This document shows positions 25,734 to 34,215 of a stretch of 64,000 nt of DNA, piece after piece. The position numbers and the translations under genes were made by a program. The stretch is from Sphingobium cloacae (GTDB lineage: Bacteria; Pseudomonadota; Alphaproteobacteria; Sphingomonadales; Sphingomonadaceae): contig NZ_AP017655.1 of the NCBI RefSeq assembly GCF_002355855.1, positions 558,001-622,000 of the forward strand, given 5' to 3'. Numbering within the stretch: the first letter of the stretch is position 1; the number at the start of each line of letters is the position of its first letter. Below the pieces are notes generated by a model. The model worked only from the letters and a program-made list of their open reading frames with translations. It was not told the DNA's origin and made no database searches.

Positions 25734-26818
25734 CAGGCGGCGGCCCCAATGGCCTTGGCGCGGGCGCGATGGCCGTCATAGAGCCATTTGATCGCCCGAT
25801 GCCCGCGCACCTCGATCAGATGATAGCTCGCCCAGCACAGCAGCCATGTCGCCGCCACCGTGCCGATCAGGAACAGCGCATCCATCCCGGTCACGCCATG
25901 CCGTTGCGCCACGCTCAGCGCCCGCGCCCCGATGTCGCGCACCAGCGGATGCCACAGATAGATGGAATAGCTGATCAGCCCCAGATGAAAGCTCAGCGGA
26001 TTGGCGAGCAGCCCCCGCGCCACCGCCCCGTCATAATAGCAGCACAGCACCAGCGCGGGCATGATGCACACCGCCAGCAAATCCTGCTTCCCCGGCAGCC
26101 ACAGCGCCAGCGCCAGAACCGCGCACACGGCAAGAAACGCCCCCGGCCTGTCGAACATGGCCCGCGCCCAGCGCGTCCGCGCGCCGCGATAGGCGATCAC
26201 CCCCAGCGCGAACCCGCCCAGGCACCGCAGCAGCGTCAGCACGCTATCGGACGCCAGCACGTCCATCGGCCCGCTCGCGCCCAGACCCGACCGTGACACC
26301 AGCCACAGCAGCGCCACCGCCGCCAGCCCCTGCACCCACACCCATCGCGAAAAGGCCACCGCCGCCACCAGCGGATAGAGCAGATAGGCAGCCACCTCCG
26401 TGCTGACCGACCAGCTATTGCCCGCAATCGGTTCCGTCCCCCAACCCCAGCTCTGCACCATCAACAGGTTGGTGAGGATATTGGCGGGGGTCAGGGGGAT
26501 GCTCTGGCTTCCCGAGATATTGACGAGGATGCGCGCGATGCACACCAGCGTCACCACCAGATGCAGCGGCCACACCCGCGCCGCCCGGTTGACGAGGAAA
26601 TCGCCATAGGCCGGCAGGCTCCAGTGGCGGGCGACCTTCTCATAATAGCCGACCGAAATCACGAAGCCCGACAGGATGAAGAACAGGTCCACCGCCAGAT
26701 AGGCCCGCGAAAAGAGCGGCATCGCGAATCCCGCGAAAACCGCCTGCTGCGGGATATGGTACAGCAGCACCGCCACCGCCGCGACTCCGCGCAGCCCGGT
26801 GAGGGAAGCGATCCTCAC
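25730..26818 (-). CDS. Acyltransferase 3 family membrane protein
   Basis: The 362-residue protein begins RIASLTGLRGVAAVAVLLYH, the signature of acyltransferase 3 (OafA/ExoZ-like), and has FFILSGFVISVGYY near residue 55 and about ten hydrophobic spans. These enzymes transfer acetyl or other acyl groups to exported polysaccharides. The start is GTG at 26818, overlapping the xylanase stop (GTGA), which fits the first conserved residues; a longer in-frame open frame to 26938 is not family-like. It probably decorates the EPS made by this locus. Confidence 0.87.
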   Translation of the reverse strand: MRIASLTGLRGVAAVAVLLYHIPQQAVFAGFAMPLFSRAYLAVDLFFILSGFVISVGYYEKVARHWSLPAYGDFLVNRAARVWPLHLVVTLVCIARILVNISGSQSIPLTPANILTNLLMVQSWGWGTEPIAGNSWSVSTEVAAYLLYPLVAAVAFSRWVWVQGLAAVALLWLVSRSGLGASGPMDVLASDSVLTLLRCLGGFALGVIAYRGARTRWARAMFDRPGAFLAVCAVLALALWLPGKQDLLAVCIMPALVLCCYYDGAVARGLLANPLSFHLGLISYSIYLWHPLVRDIGARALSVAQRHGVTGMDALFLIGTVAATWLLCWASYHLIEVRGHRAIKWLYDGHRARAKAIGAAAW

Positions 26819-27939
26819 GCCTTGCGCTCCCGCATCTGCGGCGCGGCTTCGAAAGCGGCGGCGATGGCTCTCCACAGCGGCTTGCGCTGCCCTGCCGCGT
26901 CCAGCGGCAATCCTCGCGACAATTGCCCGTCCGGCCACTTATATTCGGGATAGTTGGACAGCCAGGAATAGCGGTCCGACAGCCCCCAGCACACCACGCC
27001 CCGCGTCGCCGGATTGTCCAGCGCCACGTCGAGGAACGCCTGCGCGAAGGCGGCCACTTCCCGGTCACGCTTGTCCGGGTCGGGCGGCCCGCCGCGATCC
27101 GCCACGTCGAACTCGCAGATCGAAATGTCGAGGCCATAGCCCGTGATCGTGTCGAGGAAATCGGCGAAGACCTTCTGGCTGAACCCTTCCTTATAGGGTT
27201 TGAGGTGCCCCTGTATGCCGACCGCATCCACCGGCACGCCCCGCGCCATCAGCCGGTCCAGCAGCTTGAGGAACGCCGTGCGCCGCCGCTCGCAGCGGAC
27301 CGAATCATGCTCCAGCCCGAAATCGGTCAGGAACAGCGACGCCTTGGGGTCCGCCTCCCGCGCCGTGTGGAAGGCGGTGTCGATATAGGTTTCGCCCATG
27401 GCGCGCAGCCACATATTGTCGGCGCGCATCCCGTCCGGGCGCCCGTCATTCGGCTCGATCGCCTCGTTCACCACGTCCCATTCGGTGATCCACCCGGCAT
27501 AGCGGCGCATCGCCACGCGGATATAGTCCGTCATCAGCTTTTCGCGCTGGCGCGGATTACCGGCCATCAGGGCCGGTTCCAGCCAGTCGGGATTGGCCGC
27601 GTACCAGACCAGCGGATGCCCGCGCCCGCCGATGCCATGCTTGCGGGCGAAGGCTTCGATCGCATCCGTGCCGCTGAAGTCATAGCGGCCCTGCTTGCGC
27701 TCGGTGGTGCCGCGCTTCATCTCATATTCCTGCACCACGATGTCGCACTCGCGCGCCACCGCGGCGGTGAAGTCCGCATCCTCGCGCAATTGCCGCGACT
27801 TGACCGCGCAGCCGAAATAGCGCCCCGTCCGCCGCGCCAGCGCCGCGAGGCCGGGGGAGGAGGGGATCGCCGCGCGCGCCGGGGCGGATGGCAACGCGCC
27901 CAGCGCCAGCGCGCCGATGACGAAATCCCGCCGCCTCAC
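26815..27939 (-). CDS. GH10 family endo-beta-1,4-xylanase-like glycanase, Tat-exported
   Basis: The 374-residue protein starts with a twin-arginine leader (RRRDFVIGALALGALPSAPA). The GH10 barrel shows GHPLVWY near 108, the acid/base glutamate E159 in WDVVNEAIE, GIQGHLKP near 241, and the nucleophile E276 in SICEFDVADRGG, plus the late CWGLSDRYSWL. Length agrees with a catalytic domain and no carbohydrate-binding module. GH10 enzymes cut beta-1,4 xylan-type links; here, inside an EPS operon, it more likely trims the native polymer. GTG start and stop both overlap neighbours by 4 bp. Confidence 0.88.
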   Translation of the reverse strand: MRRRDFVIGALALGALPSAPARAAIPSSPGLAALARRTGRYFGCAVKSRQLREDADFTAAVARECDIVVQEYEMKRGTTERKQGRYDFSGTDAIEAFARKHGIGGRGHPLVWYAANPDWLEPALMAGNPRQREKLMTDYIRVAMRRYAGWITEWDVVNEAIEPNDGRPDGMRADNMWLRAMGETYIDTAFHTAREADPKASLFLTDFGLEHDSVRCERRRTAFLKLLDRLMARGVPVDAVGIQGHLKPYKEGFSQKVFADFLDTITGYGLDISICEFDVADRGGPPDPDKRDREVAAFAQAFLDVALDNPATRGVVCWGLSDRYSWLSNYPEYKWPDGQLSRGLPLDAAGQRKPLWRAIAAAFEAAPQMRERKA

Positions 27940-28904
27940 AGCCGGGGCCTTCCCGCGACCATGTGGGTCAGGTCGATCCAGCGGTCCGACAGGCGGCGGT
28001 AGACCGGATCGGGCAGCACGATCTGCATCAGCACCATGGCGGCAAGGCGCGGGCCGAACGCGCCCCGGCACAGCGCCTCCAGATAATAGCGCATCGCCCG
28101 CGCCCGGCTGGTCGGCCAGATGCTCTTCGCCGCGTGCCAGCCCATATAGGCGGAAAAGGCGCGGGGCGAGATATGCGGGCGCAGGTCGCGCAGCCACATG
28201 AGGCTGCCCACATTGCCGCGCACATGGGACAGGCGCTGCTCTGTCTTGCTGTCGGCCCAGATCGTGCCGGGCCGCTCCGTCATCAGGAAGCGCGCGCCCG
28301 CGAGCGACAGGCGGACCGCGAAATCGGTGTCGTCGCCGAAACGCACATCCTCGCGATAGCGCACCTTCTCCGCCAGCGCGCGGCTCAGCGCCATGCTGCT
28401 GGTCTGGATGAAGCCCCGGTCGCACATCAGATAGCCGTCGATGGTCTCCCCATCCGCGATGGCGCGCGGGGGCTTGAGGAAATTGCGGCCGCCTCCCCGG
28501 TCCGCCAGCACCTGCCCATAGGCGACGACATTCTCGTCCTGCTGCACCAGCGGCAGCAGGTCGGCCAGGTGATGGGGCAGGAAACGGTCGTCGCAATCGA
28601 GGAACGCGATATAGCGTCCCCGCGCCTCGTCTATCCCCCGGTTCCGCGCCGCCGCCGCGCCCTGATTATCCTGCACGATGACCCGCAGGCGCGGGTCGCT
28701 CACCGCTGCCAGAGCCGCCTGCGTCTGGTCGGTCGATCCGTCCACGACGACGATCACCTCGATCATGGCGACGGTCTGCTCCAGCGCCGACATGACCGCG
28801 CCGGTGATGGCGTCGGCCCGCTGATAGGTGGGGATCACGACGGAAAACAGCGGGCGCGCGGCGGCCGCCTGCAAGGCTTCGGGGGATTGCCACTCGCTCA
28901 TCAC
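27936..28904 (-). CDS. Family 2 glycosyltransferase
   Basis: The 322-residue protein opens with FSVVIPTYQRADAITGAVMS, the GT2 nucleotide-binding strand, followed by VVVDGSTDQT, NQGAAAARNRGIDEARGRY and the metal site FLDCDDRFLP near residue 105. The catalytic-base region appears as FGDDTDFAVRLSLAGARF. The C-terminal 100 residues are helical and basic. The GTG at 28904 (or the ATG at 28901) overlaps the next gene's stop. It and the following gene are more like each other than like the other GT2 enzymes here, suggesting a local duplication. Confidence 0.87.
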   Translation of the reverse strand: MMSEWQSPEALQAAAARPLFSVVIPTYQRADAITGAVMSALEQTVAMIEVIVVVDGSTDQTQAALAAVSDPRLRVIVQDNQGAAAARNRGIDEARGRYIAFLDCDDRFLPHHLADLLPLVQQDENVVAYGQVLADRGGGRNFLKPPRAIADGETIDGYLMCDRGFIQTSSMALSRALAEKVRYREDVRFGDDTDFAVRLSLAGARFLMTERPGTIWADSKTEQRLSHVRGNVGSLMWLRDLRPHISPRAFSAYMGWHAAKSIWPTSRARAMRYYLEALCRGAFGPRLAAMVLMQIVLPDPVYRRLSDRWIDLTHMVAGRPRL

Positions 28905-29836
28905 GACTTGAAACCGTGACTAGGCTCCGCCTTGCCGAAGCGAAGGACGAAGCTGTTGACCAGCGATCGATAGAGCGGCTTGGGCAGGTAGGACCGCAAG
29001 ATCTGCCGCGCGATGATCTTGGGCGGCACCCCGCCCGCGACGCATCCCACGATCAGGTCGCGGATCGCCGCCACCGGCCGCACCGGCGCCATATGATAGG
29101 CCAGCACCGTCGCCCGGTAGCCCCGCCGCGCCCGCCCGGTCAGCATATGGCCGCACCGCTCCAGCCAGTCGAGCGAGGTCTCGTAACCCTTCACATAGGA
29201 TGTCCGTCCCGCCTCCGTCGCGTCCAGCCAGATGGTCAGCGGCTGCTCGATCATGCGGAACCGCGCCCCCGCGCCCTGCAAGCGGACGCAGAAATCCAGG
29301 TCCTGCCCTTTCTTCAGCGCCGGGTCGAACAGCACCTTCTGCGCCAGCGGCGTGGACATGACCATGGTGGAGGTCTGCATGAACTGATTGGCGCAGAACA
29401 GATATTCGCCCACATCCTCGCCCTCGCGGATGCCCCGGTCGGGCCTGATCCAGTAGCGGTCGACGCCCCGGTCCACCTTCATCCGCGAATACAGCACGGT
29501 CAGCCCATCATCATCCTTCAACGCCGCCGCCATGATGGAAAGCTTCCCCGGCAGGAACAGATCGTCGGAATCGAGGAAGGCGATATAGCGCCCCTGCGCC
29601 GCCTTGATCCCGGCGTTGCGCGCCGCCCCGCCGCCCGCATTGTCCTGCCGGATATAGCGGATGCGCGGATCGCCGATCGCCTCGATCACGGGCTTCGGAT
29701 TATCCCGCGACCCGTCGTCGATCACGACGATTTCATAATCGGTCCAGTCCTGCGCCAGCACCGACCGGATGGTGTCGCCCACCTGATCGGCGCGGTTGTA
29801 GAGCGGAACGACGACAGAGAAAAAGGGCGTGGTCAT
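28901..29836 (-). CDS. Family 2 glycosyltransferase
   Basis: The 311-residue protein shows FFSVVVPLYNRADQVGDTIR, VVIDDGSRDNPKPV, NAGGGAARNAGIKAAQGRYI, and the DxD-type FLDSDDLFLPGKL near residue 93, all classical GT2 features. KKGQDLDFCVRLQGAGARF marks the acceptor side. It shares order and several segments with the neighbouring transferase at 27936-28904. Its ATG overlaps the upstream stop by 4 bp, and it sits centrally in the repeat-unit assembly block. The sugar donor cannot be inferred. Confidence 0.88.
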   Translation of the reverse strand: MTTPFFSVVVPLYNRADQVGDTIRSVLAQDWTDYEIVVIDDGSRDNPKPVIEAIGDPRIRYIRQDNAGGGAARNAGIKAAQGRYIAFLDSDDLFLPGKLSIMAAALKDDDGLTVLYSRMKVDRGVDRYWIRPDRGIREGEDVGEYLFCANQFMQTSTMVMSTPLAQKVLFDPALKKGQDLDFCVRLQGAGARFRMIEQPLTIWLDATEAGRTSYVKGYETSLDWLERCGHMLTGRARRGYRATVLAYHMAPVRPVAAIRDLIVGCVAGGVPPKIIARQILRSYLPKPLYRSLVNSFVLRFGKAEPSHGFKS

Positions 29837-30762
29837 GCGCCGTGCACCTTCCGATATTCTTCATAATGGATGCCGGCGAGGCCCGCGATCTTGCCCGCCG
29901 CGCGATAGAGCCTGCCCAGCCGCTCGACCCGCTTGCCCCGATCCAGCGTCGCCACCGCGCCCAGGCCTCCCATGATGAAGCCGCCGACGATGCGGGGCGC
30001 TTCAACGGCGGCGGCGCGCAGGGGGCCATGCTGGGTACGGGCCACGATCATGTCGGTCATGCCCACGCGGTAGCCGCGCATCAGCAGCCATTTCGCCGTG
30101 ACCCGGCTCGCCGGGATCAGCTCGGTGACGACCGCTTCCTCCGACCAGGCGAAGCCATGGCCCGCCCGCTTCATCGCGGTGAAAAGCTGCTTGTCCGACC
30201 CGCCGGTCAGCGCCATGCGCTCGTCGAAGGGGCGCGGCCCCATGGCCTTGAGCGCCCGCGCCGCGATCAGCACATTGGCCGTGCTGTCCACCAGATCGAC
30301 CGGCCCGGACTGCCCCCGGCTCTTGGGCTGGAGCAGCGGATGGCGCGCCGCCCAGGGATCGACTTCGCTGTCCATCTCCCGCAGCACCGCGCCGCCCACC
30401 ACATCGGCCCGCCATTTCTCCGCCGCTTCCACCAGCGCGTCGATCCAGCGGGGGGAGGCCGTCTCGTCGTCGTCCAGCATCGCGACATGGGTCACGCCCT
30501 CGCGCGCCAGGGCCGCCTCGGCCAGCGCGTTGCGGACATGCGGGATGCCCCGCCGCGCCACGGCCATTCCCATCAGCGGCCAGCGATAGCCCGCCGCCGC
30601 GATGCCCTCGACGGCGGCCAGCCCTTCCTGCCGCTCGGCGTCATTGTCGCCCACCACCACCTCGATTTCATGCCGGGTGTCGAGCGCCGCGAGCGATTCC
30701 AGCGTGCGCGCCAGCCCTTGCGGCCGGTTGCAGGTGGCGATGCAGATGATGACCTTAGCCAT
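29833..30762 (-). CDS. Family 2 glycosyltransferase
   Basis: The 309-residue protein has KVIICIATCNRPQGLARTLE at the start, VVVGDNDAERQEGLA, and the metal-binding MLDDDETASPRWIDALVEAA near residue 93, as in the GT2 enzyme at 24798-25733 rather than the other two. GGSDKQLFTAMKRAGHGF fits the acceptor loop. The ATG at 30762 overlaps the end of the Wzy/ligase gene by 8 bp. An in-frame extension to 30840 lies inside that gene and was discarded. Confidence 0.86.
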   Translation of the reverse strand: MAKVIICIATCNRPQGLARTLESLAALDTRHEIEVVVGDNDAERQEGLAAVEGIAAAGYRWPLMGMAVARRGIPHVRNALAEAALAREGVTHVAMLDDDETASPRWIDALVEAAEKWRADVVGGAVLREMDSEVDPWAARHPLLQPKSRGQSGPVDLVDSTANVLIAARALKAMGPRPFDERMALTGGSDKQLFTAMKRAGHGFAWSEEAVVTELIPASRVTAKWLLMRGYRVGMTDMIVARTQHGPLRAAAVEAPRIVGGFIMGGLGAVATLDRGKRVERLGRLYRAAGKIAGLAGIHYEEYRKVHGA

Positions 30763-32128
30763 GGGCAAGCTCCTGCGCTTTGGGGGTTTCAAGGAAACGG
30801 CGGTTCCACACGCGTTGCGGCCGCGCCTTGTAGGTCGCATGGGCCGTCGCGATGGCCGCGAGGAAGATCACCCAGACCTGCCGGTCCTTGTCGAAGAAGG
30901 ACGTTTCCAGCAGGTTCTGGTACAGCACGAAGACCCAGATCGCGAAGGCGGGCACCATCAGCTTCTGGTTCTCCCGCGTCGTGCCGGTCAGGAACCACCA
31001 GGCGGGCAGCGCGACGAAGGACAGGATCAGCATGACAAGGCCCAGCGGCCCGGTCGTCACCCAGATTTCCAGATAGCCGTTATGCGAATGGGCGGTGCGG
31101 ACCTGGAACGCCTGGTTCATATAGTCCCGCGCCGGGGACATGTCGCCCACCTGCCAGAAGCCGCCGAAACCTGCTCCCAGGAACGGATGATCGTCCAGAT
31201 AGGCCAGCGGCACATGCCAGATCGAAACCCGCCCGGTGAAGGATGTGGGGTCGGCGAACAGCCGCTCCACCACCGGCTGATAGGCAACGTACAGCCACAG
31301 CACGCCCACCATCCCCAGCGCCAGCAGGATCAGCAGGATCGCCCGCTTCTGCGTGGAATCGCTGAGCGCCCGATACACCCCGCACACCATCAGGATCGCG
31401 AAGGAGAGGGCGAGCGAGGTCTTGCTCTTGGTCCCCACCACGAACAGGAAGGCCATGACGGAAAACAGCGCATAGATCCATTTCTTCGTGTCGATCCACG
31501 CATTGACCGTCACCATGAAGCACAGCGCCATCACCGCGCCCGCGATATTCTTGTGAAAGAAGAATCCGCGCCACGCGCCCACCAGCGCCCGGTCGTTCTC
31601 GCTCGGCGGATGCACCGCCGCCGGTATGATCGGCAACGACACCCAGCAGATGACGAGCGACAGGATCAGCGCCGCGCGCAACGACTGCATCAGCCTTTCC
31701 GGTCCGATCATGGAAAGGGTGCAGAAGGTGATGTAGATCACGATCACCTGCTGCATCACCCGCTTGAAGGAGATGAACGGGTCCGCCCCCCAGGTGCAGG
31801 TGACGAGGAACCACAGCAGCATGACGACCACCGGCCAATAGCTGAAGCGATAGCGCGGCGGATGCTTCCGCACGATCTGCACGCCCGTCAGCAGCAGCGC
31901 GAAGCCGATGAACAGCGCCTGCTTGAACAGGTCAGACCCGTCATTCTGCGCGGCCAGTTCGACCAGCTCCTCCTGCGTGCGCTCCGCGAAGGGGCGCTGG
32001 CCGATGAAGACCATCATCAGGAACACGAAGTAGAATATCTGCGCGGTGACGATCAGGCGCCTGGATTCACGCGGTTGGGAGGATGGGGCTTCCAGGGGCG
32101 CGCTGCGCCGCCATGCGAGGGAGGCCAT
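30755..32128 (-). CDS. O-antigen ligase/Wzy-type polymerase
   Basis: The 457-residue integral membrane protein has about ten to twelve hydrophobic helices and the Wzy_C hallmark between them: FTGRVSIWHVPLAYLDDHPF, then GAGFGGFW and RTAHSHNGYLEI near residue 345. The large polar loop with Arg and His residues is the presumed catalytic site. In an EPS locus with a Wzx flippase it is most likely the repeat-unit polymerase, although the fold is shared with O-antigen ligases. A GGAGG-type ribosome site precedes the ATG at 32128. It is separated from the Wzx gene by four bases. Confidence 0.86.
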   Translation of the reverse strand: MASLAWRRSAPLEAPSSQPRESRRLIVTAQIFYFVFLMMVFIGQRPFAERTQEELVELAAQNDGSDLFKQALFIGFALLLTGVQIVRKHPPRYRFSYWPVVVMLLWFLVTCTWGADPFISFKRVMQQVIVIYITFCTLSMIGPERLMQSLRAALILSLVICWVSLPIIPAAVHPPSENDRALVGAWRGFFFHKNIAGAVMALCFMVTVNAWIDTKKWIYALFSVMAFLFVVGTKSKTSLALSFAILMVCGVYRALSDSTQKRAILLILLALGMVGVLWLYVAYQPVVERLFADPTSFTGRVSIWHVPLAYLDDHPFLGAGFGGFWQVGDMSPARDYMNQAFQVRTAHSHNGYLEIWVTTGPLGLVMLILSFVALPAWWFLTGTTRENQKLMVPAFAIWVFVLYQNLLETSFFDKDRQVWVIFLAAIATAHATYKARPQRVWNRRFLETPKAQELAHG

Positions 32129-32132
32129 GGCT

Positions 32133-33413
32133 TCAGCCCTCCGCCTTCTGTTGCCGCCGCCAGTGCCGGTCCAGCCGCCATATGCCCAGCATCATGACGA
32201 TCTGCGAGAACACCACGCCCGCGATGGAAAAGACCGGCGCGACCGTCAGCGTCAGCGCCGTGACCGCGACGATGCCGACGACGCAGCTCCGCATGCTCTG
32301 CGCGGCGAGCGGACGGAACGCCTTGCGCGCCTGCGTCAGCACGCTCATCGGCGTCTGGATGCACTGGACGAGCGAAAGCAGCGCGCACAGGATCACCGCC
32401 GTGGCGACGAGCCTGTGGTCCAGCGTCGGTTTCAGGATCAGTCCCGGAAAAGCATAAAGCACGATGGCCGCCAGCACGCATGTCGCCAGCCACAGCATGA
32501 CCAGCGCGCCCATGAAGATGCGCTCCGACTGGATCGCCGCCCGCCCGTCGCCGCGCGCCACGGCGCGGGTCATGCGCGGGCGCTCCAACTGGGTGAGGGC
32601 GGTGATGCAGACATTGACGGGACGGAAAAACAGCATCCCCACCGCGATCGGCGCGAAGGCGGCAGGCCCGGCCAGCAGCGTCACGGCATAGCTGTGCGCA
32701 TTGGACGTGGCTTCGGTCGACAGCACGCCCAGCAGCGTCCAGGCCGACTGTTCCTTCCAGACGGCGCGATAGCGGCGCAGGGCGCGGACGGGCCGCATGG
32801 CGACATGGCGGCGCAGATAGGCGGTGCCGAAGCACAGCATCCCCACCAGTCCCGCCAGCGCGATGATCGCCCCGATCCCGGCCAGGTCGGCCCCCGTGCG
32901 CGATGCGACGAGCAGGCCGATCAGGATCGTCGCGGCATAGGCGAAGTCGGACTTCGCCGCTCGCATCGGCGCATGATGGGCATAGGCGTTGGACCGCCCG
33001 AACCAGCGCACCAGCGACAGCGTTCCCGCTATCCCGAACACCAGCGCGGCGGCGGGGGACGCCATCACCCAGGCGATGGCCGCGCAGGTCAGGCCCTGGC
33101 TCAGGCACAGCAGCAGGTTGACCGGGAAGAAGAAGTCGTGCGCGCCCGCCGCGATCTCCTCCTCCTGGTTGACGGCGATGGTATAGGGCGTGGACACCAG
33201 CGCGTTGGACAGGCTGTAGCCGAACTGGATGATGACCAGCAGGAAGGCCAGCACGCCGATGCCGCTGGCGCCCAGATGATGAATCGAGAAAAGCTGGACC
33301 AGCAGATGACTGACCGACACGACCGCCGACGACAGGCTGGCAAGGCCGAAGCGCCCGAATATGCCGCCGATCTTCTGGATGCGTCCGCTCGTCACGGCTT
33401 GCGCCTCAGCCAT
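32133..33413 (-). CDS. Oligosaccharide flippase (Wzx-like)
   Basis: The 426-residue protein has 12 or so hydrophobic helices and the MATE/Wzx-type layout. Recognisable are the N-terminal FGRFGLASLSSAVVSVSHLL, charged loops near RWFGRSNAYAHHAPM, and the final WRLDRHWRRQQ. It would move the lipid-linked repeat unit across the inner membrane. Its start overlaps the end of the WecG/TagA gene by 8 bp, and it lies directly upstream of the polymerase, the usual Wzx-Wzy order. Confidence 0.8.
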   Translation of the reverse strand: MAEAQAVTSGRIQKIGGIFGRFGLASLSSAVVSVSHLLVQLFSIHHLGASGIGVLAFLLVIIQFGYSLSNALVSTPYTIAVNQEEEIAAGAHDFFFPVNLLLCLSQGLTCAAIAWVMASPAAALVFGIAGTLSLVRWFGRSNAYAHHAPMRAAKSDFAYAATILIGLLVASRTGADLAGIGAIIALAGLVGMLCFGTAYLRRHVAMRPVRALRRYRAVWKEQSAWTLLGVLSTEATSNAHSYAVTLLAGPAAFAPIAVGMLFFRPVNVCITALTQLERPRMTRAVARGDGRAAIQSERIFMGALVMLWLATCVLAAIVLYAFPGLILKPTLDHRLVATAVILCALLSLVQCIQTPMSVLTQARKAFRPLAAQSMRSCVVGIVAVTALTLTVAPVFSIAGVVFSQIVMMLGIWRLDRHWRRQQKAEG

Positions 33414-34215
33414 GGCGATGCTTCCAGATCAGCCAGAGCGCATGGGGATTGGTGGTGAGGTAGCGCCACGCAAGCTGTTTGGGCCGCGTCGCCATGCGGT
33501 GCAGCCATTCGAGGCCGGCATTCTGCATCCACATCGGCGCGCGCGGATAATCGCCGGTCACATAGTTGAACAGGCCGCCGCAGGTGACGATCCACCCGGC
33601 CTTGATCCGGTCCCGGTTGCGGACGCAGAACGCCTGCTCGCGCGGCTTGCCCGTGCCGACCCACAGGACGTCGGGCGCGGCGGCGTTGATCGCCTCGATC
33701 ACCGCATCCTCCTCCTGCGGAGTCCAGAAGCCGTTGCGGCGGCCCGCGATCCGGATGCCCGGCGCGATCTCCTCGATCCGGCGCGCGCACTCGGCATTCA
33801 CCCGCTCGTCGCCGCCCAGCAGATAATAGCTGACGCCGGCCGCCGCCGCGTCCTTCAGGCTGTCGATGAACATGTCCGTCGTGCCGGAACGGTCGGCGAT
33901 GACCGGCCCGCCCAGCCAGCGCGAGGCCGCGACGACGATCTGCCCGTCCGCGTGGATCAGGTCCGCCTGCGCGAGGTCGGCGCGAAAGGCCGGGTCGCTC
34001 GCGTTCATGGACAGGCCCTGTCCGTTGCAATCGAACGCGAGAAACGCCCTTTCGCCCAGCGAGCGGCGCAATGGCGCGTCCTCCAGCATCCGCCGGATCA
34101 GCGCCTGAAGCGAGAGCGTCGACACCGGCACGCCCCCGACACGGGCGATGCCGCCATGGTCGCTGCTGCCGGGCCGCGCCGGTTGCGGGCGGGGGAGGGC
34201 CTGTTCCGCGCTCAT
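33406..34215 (-). CDS. WecG/TagA/CpsF family glycosyltransferase (GT26)
   Basis: The 269-residue protein has the GT26 features: AFDCNGQGLSMNASDPAF near residue 62, LIHADGQIVVAASRWLGG near 88, YLLGGDERVN, and VLWVGTGKPREQAFCVRNRD near 190. GT26 enzymes transfer N-acetylmannosamine, its uronate, or glucose/glucuronate to lipid-linked acceptors. Together with wecBC 22 kb away, UDP-ManNAc(A) is one possible donor, but Ugd makes glucuronate available too. ATGA overlap with the upstream stop supports co-translation. Confidence 0.87.
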   Translation of the reverse strand: MSAEQALPRPQPARPGSSDHGGIARVGGVPVSTLSLQALIRRMLEDAPLRRSLGERAFLAFDCNGQGLSMNASDPAFRADLAQADLIHADGQIVVAASRWLGGPVIADRSGTTDMFIDSLKDAAAAGVSYYLLGGDERVNAECARRIEEIAPGIRIAGRRNGFWTPQEEDAVIEAINAAAPDVLWVGTGKPREQAFCVRNRDRIKAGWIVTCGGLFNYVTGDYPRAPMWMQNAGLEWLHRMATRPKQLAWRYLTTNPHALWLIWKHRHG

